Origin: Engelhardtia mirabilis
Lineage (GTDB): Bacteria > Planctomycetota > UBA1135 > GCA-002686595
DNA length: 64,000 nucleotides
Direction of reading: 5' to 3'
Assembly: GCF_007748095.1 (NCBI RefSeq)
Contig: NZ_CP036287.1
Coordinates: 434,001 to 498,000, forward strand
Position 1 is the first letter of the stretch. Each line of letters opens with the position of its first letter. The position numbers and the translations under genes were made by a program. Of the stretch, positions 24,237-32,620 are shown piece after piece. Under the pieces are notes generated by a model, which saw nothing but the letters and a program-made list of their open reading frames with translations, searched no databases and was not told where the DNA came from.

Positions 24237-25861
24237 TGGGTTCCGGTTTCGGTTCTGGAGTCGATCAGGTCGCGGTACAGCGAGAGTTCGCGGATCAGCG
24301 GATCCACCTGCCGCAGCGAGAGCGGCGCCGGTGGCTTGCGGTCGATCCACTTCTTGACGAAGCGGTAGTTGGGAGCGCCGACCTCGAGGGCGACGGCGCA
24401 CGCCTTCTCGATCGGTGCGTCGCCGTACTTCTTTACGAGGGACAGCACGCCCTGGATCTGGCGCACGCCGCCCTGCTCGCGCCTCTTGTGGATCTCCTCG
24501 CACAGCGCGCCCACGGACGCACCCGCGCCGCGAGACCTGGCAAGCAGTTGCAGCGTCGTGACAGGCGTCTTCGCCGGACGATCCGACGGATGGACCGAGC
24601 GCCATCCTCGAGGCTTCTTGCGATGCTCGCGCAGGAGCTCGCCGGTCCCGAGGTCGAGCAGACGCACCCAGTTACCGCTCCACTGCACCGCGACCTCGCG
24701 ACCGATCCAGCCGGGCGGCGCTCCGTAGTAAGCGGCATCGACTTCGACGCAGCCGTCCAGGTGGACCGTGCGTGCGCCGTACTGGAAGTAGCCAAAGGGC
24801 TCGACTGGCAGTGCTTGCAGCGTCGGCTGCTCCTCGGCAAACATCGCGGCGACCTGACGCTTGGTCGTACCGTGGATGCGCGTGTCGGCCCAGCGTTCCG
24901 TCCAGCGATCGAGATGAGCCTGAGCGTCCTTCAAGCTCTCGAAGCGCATCCCCTTGAGCGCCGTGTCCTGGGCGTAGCCGACTGAGCGCTCGACCTTGCC
25001 CTTGCGATCGGGATGCCGCACGCGCGCAGGCAGCGCGACGACGCCGTAGTGCGCGAGCATGTCGCGGTATAGCGGGTTCAGATCGGGGTCGTACACGTCG
25101 GGCTTCAGCACGCCTTCCTTCAGGTTGTCGAGCACGACCGTCCTCGTCGTGCCGCCGAGACGGCGGAAGGCGTCTTCGTGCAGCTCGCACCACGTCTGCG
25201 AGCTCGACTTGAAGCACAAGAGCCAAACCGCCTTGCGGCTGCACCCGAGCGTCAGCGCGAAGAGCCGTGTCCGGCGGTACTTGCCCGTCTCGGGGTGACG
25301 CACCATCGGGCCCGTGCCGTAGTCCACCTGTGCTTCCTCGCCCGCCGCGGTCACGATCGTGGGGTGGGCTTCGCGAGCGACGCTGCCCCGTAGCTTGTGC
25401 ACGAAGCGCCGTACGCTCTGGTAGCCGGCCTCGAAGCCGTGCTCGTCCACCAGCTCCTGCCAGATCGATTTCGCATTACGGCCCCTCGCCACAGCCGCTT
25501 CGATCTGCTCGCGGAAGGCCTCGCACCGGCTCGCCATCGGACTCCAGCCTGGAGCCGGCGCCCGCTCGAGGTCGGTGGTCACCTGACTGGCCGCTCTTGG
25601 ATCCGGCCCGGGGTCGGTGATCGGGTAACTGGCCGCATTTGAATCGGCCTCGGAGTCGGTGGTCGGGCAACCGGCCGCATTTGAATCGGCCTCCAGGCGC
25701 CGCTGACGCCGCCCCCGGACTTCGATCCCGGCCGCCTTCAGATGACGGCTCACCGTCTCACGACGCACCCCCGTCGCATCCTCGATGCGCCTCATCGACC
25801 AGCCCAGCCGGCCCAGTGCTCGGATCTGCTCTTGCTTCTCGTGCTTCAAGACGTTGCCCAT
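24233..25861 (-). CDS. istA: IS21 transposase IstA
   Basis: A ~542-aa transposase. I choose the ATG at 25861 (MGNVLKHEKQEQIRALGRLGW) because IstA proteins start in this way; a TTG 36 bp upstream is less likely. It has an N-terminal HTH (MRRIEDATGVRRETVSRHLK), then a DDE catalytic core with AQVDYG, VVLDNLKEGV and RKGKVERSVGYAQ supplying the Asp, Asp and Glu. Residues ~50-100 are unusual: a 14-residue unit (EADSNAAGCPTTDS and relatives) is repeated, with DNA resembling the element's own terminal sites. Confidence 0.93.
   Translation of the reverse strand: MGNVLKHEKQEQIRALGRLGWSMRRIEDATGVRRETVSRHLKAAGIEVRGRRQRRLEADSNAAGCPTTDSEADSNAASYPITDPGPDPRAASQVTTDLERAPAPGWSPMASRCEAFREQIEAAVARGRNAKSIWQELVDEHGFEAGYQSVRRFVHKLRGSVAREAHPTIVTAAGEEAQVDYGTGPMVRHPETGKYRRTRLFALTLGCSRKAVWLLCFKSSSQTWCELHEDAFRRLGGTTRTVVLDNLKEGVLKPDVYDPDLNPLYRDMLAHYGVVALPARVRHPDRKGKVERSVGYAQDTALKGMRFESLKDAQAHLDRWTERWADTRIHGTTKRQVAAMFAEEQPTLQALPVEPFGYFQYGARTVHLDGCVEVDAAYYGAPPGWIGREVAVQWSGNWVRLLDLGTGELLREHRKKPRGWRSVHPSDRPAKTPVTTLQLLARSRGAGASVGALCEEIHKRREQGGVRQIQGVLSLVKKYGDAPIEKACAVALEVGAPNYRFVKKWIDRKPPAPLSLRQVDPLIRELSLYRDLIDSRTETGTQ
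25586..25690 (-). repeat. Three 42-bp repeats inside istA resembling the IS terminal sites
   Basis: ACTGGCCGC (25586), ACTGGCCGC (25628) and ACCGGCCGC (25670) recur at exact 42-bp spacing; the last two are followed by ATTTGAATCGGCCTC. The end repeats at 25919 and 25944 carry the related ACTGGCCGCTTTTGACCCGATC and ACTGGCCGGTTTTGG in the same orientation. They may be extra IstA-binding sites that happen to be translated. Confidence 0.55.
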
Positions 25862-25910
25862 CCGGCACGAAGAGCACACGCCCTCCTGCCGCGTCAACGT
25901 CCCGGGATCA

Positions 25911-25964
25911 CCCCTTCAACTGGCCGCTTTTGACCCGATCACTACTGGCCGGTTTTGGGTGATC
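25911..25964. repeat. Right end of the IS21 element: two terminal repeats
   Basis: ACTGGCCGCTTTTGACCCGATC at 25919 and ACTGGCCGGTTTTGG at 25944 are the inverted partners of the two left-end repeats. The outermost bases differ (GGGT against ACCC), so only the inner part is well conserved. GATC at 25961-25964 is the right target duplicate. Confidence 0.75.
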
Positions 25965-26505
25965 CCCAAGGCTCCGGCAGCTCCTCGACGTCCTGCGAGC
26001 CCAGGTGGACCACATCCACGTTCCCCTGAGCACCCACCCGGAAGCCCCGCTCCAGGTCCACGCCCGCTACACCCGCGTCGAGCTCCAGGCCGCCTTCGGC
26101 ATCGGCGGGGACGGCGCGACGGTGGCCGCGTGGCAGACAGGCGTGCGCTGGGTTCCCGAGGCCAAGGCCGACCTCCTCGCCTTCACCCTCGACAAGACGA
26201 GCGGTGGGTTCTCTCCGACCACCCGGTACAAGGACTACGCGATCAGCCCGAGCCTGATCCACTGGGAGAGCCAGGGAGTTGTTCGCGCCGATTCGGACAC
26301 CGGCATGCGGTATCAAGGCCACGAGAGGCTCGGGACGACGGTGCTTCTCTTCGCTCGACTGCGCGCCGATGATCGTGCTTTCTGGTTCCTCGGCACGGGC
26401 ACCTATGTTGGCCACGAATCAGAACGCCCCATGCAGGTCACATGGCGGCTGACGCATCCGCTGCCAGGTGACCTGTTCGCATCGTTTGCGGCAGCTGTCG
26501 CTTAG
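25961..26505 (+). pseudogene. DUF3427 C-terminal fragment of the interrupted helicase
   Basis: The frame resumes with SPRLRQLLDVLRAQVDHI and continues into the conserved DUF3427 end: PLQVHARYTRVELQAAFG, then TRYKDYAISPSLIHWESQ and the final strand-rich VTWRLTHPLPGDLF. It lacks a start of its own and is the 3' part of the gene that begins at 20800. No frameshift or stop has accumulated, which points to a recent insertion. Confidence 0.85.
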
Positions 26506-26679
26506 CCGGCGGGGCGTCAATAGGCTGTGCGGTTCCCGCGTCCCTACTCTCATTGCGAAACCCAGAGCCTATTCCGAGTAGGGGGCCGGCGGAATTTGAG
26601 ACCACGACCCGCCGATTTAGGATGAGGGGGCTCTGCGGTCGAAAGTGGTGGCGGGGCCAAGGGCTTGGCCGGTTCAGGG

Positions 26680-27456
26680 CTAGGAGCGGTAGCGAGGCGG
26701 TAGCGGAGCACTGACCTCGTGCATCCGACCACGGATCACGGCGGCCCCCTCGTCCATCCGCGCGGTGACAACGTCGGCCGGCTCGCCCCACATCTCCGCG
26801 ACGCCTGCCTGCACTTCGCGAGCACCCGTGGGCTGGAGCGGTTGCCCGGAGGTGTCACGGGCGAAGGGTCCGTCCGTCTCGGGGAGCACCCGGTCACGCG
26901 GCATTCGCTCGATCAGCCCGCGCCCGCGCTTGCTCCTCAGCATCGCGGGGCCCACGGAGAACCAGCAGCCGATCTCCACCGCCAACTGAAGCTCCTTCAG
27001 GCTGCCGGAGAACCAGTGGAGGATCGGCGTCCCGGCGTCGGGGAACGCCTGGAGTCGTGCTGCCACCTCCCCAGCGGCGCGGCGAGAGTGGATCGAGAGC
27101 ACGCGCCCCCCTGCCCTCGTGGCCGACGCGAGCACCGCGTCAAATAGCCTGGTCTGCGTGGGCCAGGATTGCCTCAGCTCGGGGGTCCCGTCCAGGCCAA
27201 CCTCGCCGACAAACTCGGCAGCGGGGACCAGGCTCTCCATGAGGCCGAGTTCACTCGCGCGCTCGCCGGCGAGCTGCGGGTGCAGGCCGAGGCCAGTGTG
27301 CACGCCAGGTATCCCGGACCCTAGTGCTGACGTGCCGCGCCAGGCGCTGGGCGTCGTCGTCACCGACAGCACGAGGCATTCTTCGCTGCGCAGCGATCCC
27401 GCAACGATCGCCGGCTCTCGGTACAGGTCCAGGTGGCAGTGACAGTCGATCAGCAC
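26680..27456 (-). CDS. qatD: QatD: TatD-family DNase of the Qat anti-phage system
   Basis: A 258-aa metal-dependent hydrolase. The first His pair is in DCHCHLD at the N-terminus, GLHPQL and FVGEVGLDG supply the next ligands, IHSRRAAGE follows, and LPETDGPF carries the last Asp. This is the TatD DNase pattern and the right length for QatD. It is the last gene of the qat operon, starts at a GTG and overlaps qatC by 7 bp. QatD proteins are required with QatABC for phage defence; the mechanism is not settled. Confidence 0.9.
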   Translation of the reverse strand: MLIDCHCHLDLYREPAIVAGSLRSEECLVLSVTTTPSAWRGTSALGSGIPGVHTGLGLHPQLAGERASELGLMESLVPAAEFVGEVGLDGTPELRQSWPTQTRLFDAVLASATRAGGRVLSIHSRRAAGEVAARLQAFPDAGTPILHWFSGSLKELQLAVEIGCWFSVGPAMLRSKRGRGLIERMPRDRVLPETDGPFARDTSGQPLQPTGAREVQAGVAEMWGEPADVVTARMDEGAAVIRGRMHEVSAPLPPRYRS

Positions 27457-28766
27457 TTGAGCCCCTGACTACGAAGGAAGGATGCCACCTCGCCCAGCCC
27501 TCGCCGGCTCACGTCCACCATGAGGTCGCGTGTCGCCGCATCTTCCGGAAGTGGACCGCCCAGCATCACTGCTCGGCGCAGCGGCGTTCTTCGGCCATTC
27601 GAGCAGGCGATCATCATGGCTAGCACGTCGTCCCTGCCCGTTGGTTCCGAAAGGGCACGGCAAAGGTCTTTGTACCTGTAACCCTTCTTCGTGGTGTCCG
27701 CTATCCCGGCATGGTGGAACGCGGCTCGACGGAAGATGCAGGGGACGCACTTGCCGCACTGGATAGCCTTGCGCTGGAGCTTTCCGCACGAGATGGTCGA
27801 GCCGGCGGCGGTCGAAAGGGCTGCGGAATCCTTGCAACCCGCAACCATCTCTCCCTTGGTGGCGAACTGGTAGGGATTGCCGAGCTTCACGGGCGCGCCA
27901 ACGGAGTCCAGCAGCTCTTGCAACGCACGAAGGAGGTACGGGTGCGTGGTCCTGGTGCTGAGTGACCCGATTCGCCGCGAGGTGAGGGGCGCGTTCAGGG
28001 AGATGGGGCCGTTCTCCGGAATCACGAGGTCAATGGACGTCCTGCCCACGTCTGCGGCGACCGCAGACGCCGCAACCACGCCAAGCCCGATGAAGCCAAG
28101 GCTGCGCGTGCGCATCGACACGTCCCTCGTGAAACCCCTCGGCGTTGTCGGAGCAGGGTTGAGCGCGAACTGCGGCGCCAGCGCGCCGACGTGCCGCCTC
28201 ACCGCAGTCTGAGCCTGCTTGTCGAGTCTTCCTGCACTGCTCACGAGCAGGGGAGCCCGGCCCCCCGCGATCAAGTCAATCGCGCCGATCGTGCTGTCGA
28301 GCCCACCCGAGAAGAGGCATGCGGAGTCCCTGTCCCGCAGGTCGAGAACCCGGTTGCGCTTCCTCCGCCGACGCGGCTTGGGCGCATCCTGCCCACCGTC
28401 CGTAAACGACAAGCTCCAGGAGTCCCCGGACAAGAAGGCGAAGGCACGCTCTAGGTCCGCGACCAGCTCCCGCCAGGGCTCGGGGTCGCCTAGCGCAACG
28501 TCAAGCTCGAACTCACGGGCCCAACCGTCAGCGGCATCGTTCCTTGGGACGAAGGTATCGGCGGCCACGACGCCGAGGCAGATCGTCAGGAAGTCGAGCG
28601 CCACTTGGGGAACCGGCGCGCCAAGCCGGGCGACCTCATCGACGTAGTTCCGGGCGATGGCAAGCCCGCCGGGACCTCGCTCGCCTCCGCTGTACAGCAG
28701 GACGCCGACCTCCTCCGGCGAGGCGCTGGGCATTGCCGTCTTCTCGGATCGGATGACCAGCTTCAC
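27450..28766 (-). CDS. qatC: QatC: QueC-like PP-loop enzyme of the Qat system
   Basis: I choose the GTG at 28766, whose GTGA overlaps the qatB stop; the product is 438 aa, starting VKLVIRSEK. The PP-loop ATP-pyrophosphatase motif SGGLDSTIGA is near residue 160, and a zinc-binding cluster KAIQCGKCVPCIFRR is near 345, as in 7-cyano-7-deazaguanine synthases. The N-terminal ~150 residues have no counterpart in QueC. In the Qat system this protein is predicted to make or attach a deazapurine-like modification. All visible catalytic residues are intact. Confidence 0.92.
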   Translation of the reverse strand: MKLVIRSEKTAMPSASPEEVGVLLYSGGERGPGGLAIARNYVDEVARLGAPVPQVALDFLTICLGVVAADTFVPRNDAADGWAREFELDVALGDPEPWRELVADLERAFAFLSGDSWSLSFTDGGQDAPKPRRRRKRNRVLDLRDRDSACLFSGGLDSTIGAIDLIAGGRAPLLVSSAGRLDKQAQTAVRRHVGALAPQFALNPAPTTPRGFTRDVSMRTRSLGFIGLGVVAASAVAADVGRTSIDLVIPENGPISLNAPLTSRRIGSLSTRTTHPYLLRALQELLDSVGAPVKLGNPYQFATKGEMVAGCKDSAALSTAAGSTISCGKLQRKAIQCGKCVPCIFRRAAFHHAGIADTTKKGYRYKDLCRALSEPTGRDDVLAMMIACSNGRRTPLRRAVMLGGPLPEDAATRDLMVDVSRRGLGEVASFLRSQGLKC

Positions 28767-29530
28767 TCTTGCACCTCCGCGTCCCATTCCTCCCAGACCT
28801 CCTTGAGCGCGTCTCGCTGGAGCTTGGCGAGGTCGTCCGCTGAGAACTGACTCACGTTATCACCAAGCAGTGGGTGCAGGTGCTTGTCGACGCTTGCCTC
28901 GACCACTTCGAACAGCTCCCCCTCGCGCTTGACGTTCACCTCGGGATCCTCGGCCTTCTCGAAGGCGTGATCAGAGTCGAGAACTACCTGCTCGAACACG
29001 ACCTCGGTCAGATAGTTGAGGAGCACATCGACGAGTATGTCCTCCGACAGCCCCTCAGGCTCGAATACCTCGCTCCCCTCGAGCGCTCGCGAAAGGGCCG
29101 CTTGGAGGCCGTTGATGATCCGCTCGCGATCACCATTGCTTGGAGCAATCGCGCGAGCGATTTCCTGAATCGCGTAGTCGGTCGGTGCGCTCTTGAGCCG
29201 CGAGAGGTCAACCCCAATCGACTCCTCACCAGTGCCACCGCCACGGAGGTCGGACAGGAGGCTGACGAGGCGCCCACCAGCTCCGGTCATCGAGCCGTAT
29301 CGCCTGGGACCAGTGGCGGCTCCCCCTGTTGACCGACGTGCGTAGTGGCCCAGGGCCCGGCCCAAGTGGCGCCGCTCGCCGCCTCCAACGAACCGGCCAA
29401 GAGCCGTCCGGAACTCACGGAAGCGCTGCGGGTCGGGTTTGGGCAGGGGTACGTCAGGCGTGGGGTCGGCCCACGGCGGCACGAGGGGCGACCCGGAGCC
29501 AGGCCCGGAGCTGGATGTTGACGTTCCCAC
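28763..29530 (-). CDS. qatB: QatB component of the Qat system
   Basis: A 255-aa protein with a Gly/Ser/Pro-rich N-terminus and a helical body (GSMTGAGGRLVSLLSDLRGGG, LSEDILVDVLLNYLTEVVF). The Gly-rich segment (RYGSMTGAGGR) followed by acidic helices and a conserved-looking C-terminus (LQRDALKEVWEEWD) fits QatB, a family with no known enzymatic motif. It sits 3 bp downstream of qatA and overlaps qatC by 4 bp. The start at a GTG is uncertain; the low-complexity N-terminus could begin later. Confidence 0.85.
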   Translation of the reverse strand: MGTSTSSSGPGSGSPLVPPWADPTPDVPLPKPDPQRFREFRTALGRFVGGGERRHLGRALGHYARRSTGGAATGPRRYGSMTGAGGRLVSLLSDLRGGGTGEESIGVDLSRLKSAPTDYAIQEIARAIAPSNGDRERIINGLQAALSRALEGSEVFEPEGLSEDILVDVLLNYLTEVVFEQVVLDSDHAFEKAEDPEVNVKREGELFEVVEASVDKHLHPLLGDNVSQFSADDLAKLQRDALKEVWEEWDAEVQE

Positions 29531-29533
29531 TTA

Positions 29534-31318
29534 CTACTCCGCCGTGTACCAGTCTTGGTTCTTGACCAACACGTTCATCCACCCCGGCAGCTTCCCAAAT
29601 TGCAGCGACTCGATGAACTGCCGAGCCATTCGTCCGCACTCGGGCGTCTCCTCCGCCAGGATCAGCAGCCCCTTGAAGCCGTCCGGGGCCGAAGACCAAT
29701 CGCTGGTCCGGCGCAGCTGCGCGGTGAGCGTGGCCATTGCTTGGGCCTTCTCCTCGTCTCCGAGTGCCTTCAATGCACCCTTCGCCCCCGGTGAGTTCTT
29801 TGACTTCACGAGCAGGAGGGTCCGAACCACCTTCTCAGCGGCCGGTGAGAGCGCGCCGTCGGCCGAGGCCAGTGGAAGCGTCTCGCGGCTCAGGTAGACC
29901 AGGGGCCTCAGGTCGGCTCCGCCGAGAGCGGGTTCGAGCCGAACCCAGTCCCTGATGAAGGGGGCATGCTGCTCGCCGAACGAATCAGCGCACATTTTGA
30001 CGAGGGCCTCTTCATCCTCCTCTCCTTCAAGGTCCATCAGAATCGGTGGCGCGCCAGCGTCCGCGCTGTTGATGAGGCCGTAGAGGGCTGCGGTCGCCGC
30101 GCTGTCGGTGCAGCGCTCGAACAGCGCGACCTTGGCAATTAGCGCGGCATCAACGGGCATCTTACGGCGCTGGGCGATCTCGGACCTCATCTGCACGACG
30201 TTGAGCATGCGCTTGACCGTTCGTGGGTTGCCACCAACGTGGGACGATCGGGCCAGGAGCCTCGCCATGCGCGTGGCGATCCCAAAGCCGAGCTCAAGCT
30301 TGGCTCGGGGTTCACCAGCGACCCCCTCAAGATACCTGTCAGAGCTGAACTCGTCGGTGCTCCAGCTCTCCCGCAGCGCAACTTGGAGGTTTGCTCGAAT
30401 GCCCTCGTGAACATCCCTGCCGACGGCCAGCGAGGAGAACAACAGCATCATGTAGGCCCTCACCTCGGCCACACCGAGGCGTGGCACTCTGATGGGGACC
30501 TGGATAAACTTGTCCAGGTAGTCCTTCACGTGCCTCTCCCCTAGGCGGCCGTAGTGCTCGGTGACGGCGAAACGGATCATGTCCTCGTCCGCTGCGACGA
30601 TGAACGCCGTCCGGTCAACGAACAAGAACAGTCGGACCGCCTCCAGAGTGTGAATCGCGTTGGTGGGCAAGCATCGGTCGAGGTTGTCGATCGAGACCAC
30701 GAGCACCTTGTCGAGATTCTCCAGAATCTCGGACAGCTCTTCACGAAACGCGGCGATCTGCTTTGGCGGAGTGACCGGCTCGCCCGGCTTCACCAGGCCA
30801 CTCGCAATGTCCTTGGCAGCCTTTCCAGTCTCCTTGATCTGCCCGACATCCTCCCCCGTGCCATCCCCCGAGAACATCCTTCCCAGGGCAGCACCTCCGG
30901 CCGTGAATGCGCCCAGCGTCGGTGCGCCCATCGCGGTTGCAGCCACGTCCATCCCAAGACCAAGCACGCGGAAGTAGTTGACCCGCTTGGCAAACCTCTT
31001 GACCTTCTCGCCGAGGGGTGAACCCTCCTCGACTGCCTCGACGAGCCGCGCCGAGATTGCCTCCATGAGAGCCGCTCGGGCGTCGTCGAATCCCTGGTAG
31101 AGCCAGGCGTCGAACTCGACGTGGAGGTACCTGTCGCCTTCTCTCTCGTTCAGCTCCTTGTGGACGAGCTTGAGCAGCGATGACTTTCCCGATCCCCAGC
31201 CACCGAAGATGCCAATGGAAATTGGAAGGAGCGTTCGCTGGCGAATCAGGTTCGCAGCAAGCTCGGCGACCTCGGTGTAGTTGAGGTAGTCCTGATCGGT
31301 TTCAACGTCTGACCACAT
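29534..31318 (-). CDS. qatA: QatA: KAP-family P-loop NTPase of the Qat system
   Basis: A 594-aa KAP NTPase. Walker A GIFGGWGSGKSSLLK is near residue 37, a long insertion with two hydrophobic helices (YFRVLGLGMDVAATAMGAPTLG region) follows, and Walker B VLVVSIDNLDRCLP is near 205. The C-terminal half is helical. KAP NTPases are usually membrane-linked, and QatA is the ATPase of the system. The ATG lies only 15 bp after the encoded CCA of tRNA-Arg with no obvious Shine-Dalgarno, so the operon may be transcribed together with the tRNA. Confidence 0.93.
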   Translation of the reverse strand: MWSDVETDQDYLNYTEVAELAANLIRQRTLLPISIGIFGGWGSGKSSLLKLVHKELNEREGDRYLHVEFDAWLYQGFDDARAALMEAISARLVEAVEEGSPLGEKVKRFAKRVNYFRVLGLGMDVAATAMGAPTLGAFTAGGAALGRMFSGDGTGEDVGQIKETGKAAKDIASGLVKPGEPVTPPKQIAAFREELSEILENLDKVLVVSIDNLDRCLPTNAIHTLEAVRLFLFVDRTAFIVAADEDMIRFAVTEHYGRLGERHVKDYLDKFIQVPIRVPRLGVAEVRAYMMLLFSSLAVGRDVHEGIRANLQVALRESWSTDEFSSDRYLEGVAGEPRAKLELGFGIATRMARLLARSSHVGGNPRTVKRMLNVVQMRSEIAQRRKMPVDAALIAKVALFERCTDSAATAALYGLINSADAGAPPILMDLEGEEDEEALVKMCADSFGEQHAPFIRDWVRLEPALGGADLRPLVYLSRETLPLASADGALSPAAEKVVRTLLLVKSKNSPGAKGALKALGDEEKAQAMATLTAQLRRTSDWSSAPDGFKGLLILAEETPECGRMARQFIESLQFGKLPGWMNVLVKNQDWYTAE

Positions 31319-31333
31319 GGCGAGCAGTGGGAA

Positions 31334-31410
31334 TGGTGCGCCCGGCGGGATTCGAACCCACGACCCCCGGTTTAGGAAACCGGTGCTCTATCCTGCTGAG
31401 CTACGGGCGC
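31334..31410 (-). tRNA. tRNA-Arg (anticodon CCT), CCA encoded
   Basis: A complete 77-nt cloverleaf: 7-bp acceptor stem GCGCCCG/CGGGCGC, D-arm GCTC/GAGC, anticodon arm CCGGT-TTCCTAA-ACCGG with anticodon CCT, T-arm GTGGG-TTCGAAT-CCCGC, discriminator A and genomic CCA. It reads arginine codon AGG. It lies directly upstream of qatA. Its 5' end is copied twice at 33034-33087, so it is or was an integration target. Confidence 0.97.
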
Positions 31411-31979
31411 TCGGGAGGGGAGGGTACCCAATCACCGGGCGTTCGAGGAGAGGGTCGGATCGGGCCAGCGCCATCCAGGGCGGCGTTTGGGGCACGGCGT
31501 CGCCGGGCGCGGCCCGGCCGACTCGGTGGCGACTCGAGCCCGGCGCGGAGAACGGCGCGCCGGATTCGCAAGCCCTCGAGCGTGGATGCTTCGCGGTCGA
31601 CCCGAGCATCGTGCGCGTCGGACCCTGCCGAGTCGTGGATGGGTTTCGCGGGGGTGGCTGGCACGGCGATTCACGGCGTCGAACCGCGCAGGGTCTGGCC
31701 CGGTTGGGAGGCCCGATCGAGTCCGGCTGTGCTTGGGTAGGTCGACCTCCATCCGGTCGCGTTCGCCGGCACGTTTTTTGGGCTCCTCGCAGGCCTCGTG
31801 GATCCATTCGAGCGGTGCATCGACCGGATGGCCGGCTCAGCCGGGGCGGAGCCCTTCTGCCGAGCAGCGATCGAGGGGGCGCGTGAGAGCGCCCGCGCAC
31901 CGGTGACGGCTCGTCGACCGGGCCTTGTCGGCGCTCCTATCGGCGTCGCTTCGGACAAGGCTTCCGGTAGACTGCCCGG
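31411..31979. other. Intergenic upstream of tRNA-Arg, no gene recognised
   Basis: About 570 bp of very GC-rich sequence with overlapping low-complexity frames and no coherent protein on either strand. It should contain the tRNA promoter and that of the small-protein/nucleotidyltransferase pair. I find no clear repeat or hairpin cluster. Confidence 0.5.
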
Positions 31980-32180
31980 GTGGATCGCTCTGACTACCCG
32001 ACGAGGCTCAGGGGCTTGCATGACGATGACGACGCGGATGACTACCGTCGTCTGACGCCGTCGCAGCGCGTGGCCATGGTCTGGCAGCTCACGCTCGACG
32101 CGTGGGCGTTCAAGGAAGGCTCGATCGATGAACCGCGATCACATCGACATCTTGTCCGCGTTCTCCGCGGGCGGCGTTGA
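31980..32180 (+). CDS. Small partner protein of an overlapping nucleotidyltransferase gene
   Basis: A 66-aa product from a GTG: MDRSDYPTRLRGLHDDDDAD, then RRLTPSQRVAMVWQLTLDAW and a basic end (HLVRVLRGRR). The acidic front and the AMVWxLTLxAWAFKEG core recall small proteins encoded just before nucleotidyltransferases in other bacteria (from memory). Its last 53 bp overlap the next gene in another frame, so they are very likely co-translated. It could be the cognate partner in a toxin-antitoxin-like pair; that is inference. Confidence 0.6.
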   Translation: MDRSDYPTRLRGLHDDDDADDYRRLTPSQRVAMVWQLTLDAWAFKEGSIDEPRSHRHLVRVLRGRR

Positions 32181-32580
32181 GTACCTGGTCGTCGGCGCGC
32201 ACGCCTTGGCTGCGCACGGTCGACCTCGGGCGACAGGTGACCTCGATCTCTGGGTGAACCCGACGCCCGGCAACGCTGCCAAAGTGTGGCGGGCCCTGGC
32301 GCAGTTCGGCGCGCCGCTCGGCCAGCTCACCGTCGAGGACCTCGTCTCGATCGATGTCGTCTACCAGATTGGGCTCCCGCCCCGCCGGATCGACGTCTTG
32401 ACGTCGATCGACGGCGTCGAGTTTGGCGAGGCTTGGCGCGACCGGCTGACCGTCGAGCTCGGGGCCGTGGAGGTTCCGGTGATCAGCCGCGAACACCTGA
32501 TCCGGAACAAGCGGGCCGTCGGGCGGCCGCAGGACGTGGCCGACGTCGCGTGGCTCGAGAGCGACGGCACAGACTCCTAG
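32128..32580 (+). CDS. Nucleotidyltransferase (DUF6036/AbiEii-like)
   Basis: A 150-aa single-domain nucleotidyltransferase. The fold motif GVEYLVVGAHALAAHGRPRATGDLDLWV contains the G-A-H and D-x-D active-site residues (TGDLDLW). A short variable region and the conserved end (RIDVLTSIDGVEF, EVPVISREHLIRNKRAVGRPQDVADV) follow. These proteins resemble AbiEii and DUF6036-type enzymes that modify tRNA or protein partners. It overlaps the small upstream gene by 53 bp. Confidence 0.82.
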   Translation: MNRDHIDILSAFSAGGVEYLVVGAHALAAHGRPRATGDLDLWVNPTPGNAAKVWRALAQFGAPLGQLTVEDLVSIDVVYQIGLPPRRIDVLTSIDGVEFGEAWRDRLTVELGAVEVPVISREHLIRNKRAVGRPQDVADVAWLESDGTDS

Positions 32581-32620
32581 CCTGGTTGGCCTGCACGCCG
32601 GGTGAGTCTCGAATGCGAGT

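Larger units (their letters stand above)
23385..25960 (-). mobile_element. IS21-family insertion sequence inserted in the DUF3427 helicase gene
   Basis: A 2576-bp element with istA and istB on the minus strand and inverted ends made of paired ~25-bp repeats. GATC flanks both ends (23381-23384 and 25961-25964), taken as the target duplication. Removing the element plus one GATC restores the helicase reading frame (G-S-P-R at the junction). Both transposition genes are intact, so the element looks recent and possibly active. Confidence 0.9.
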
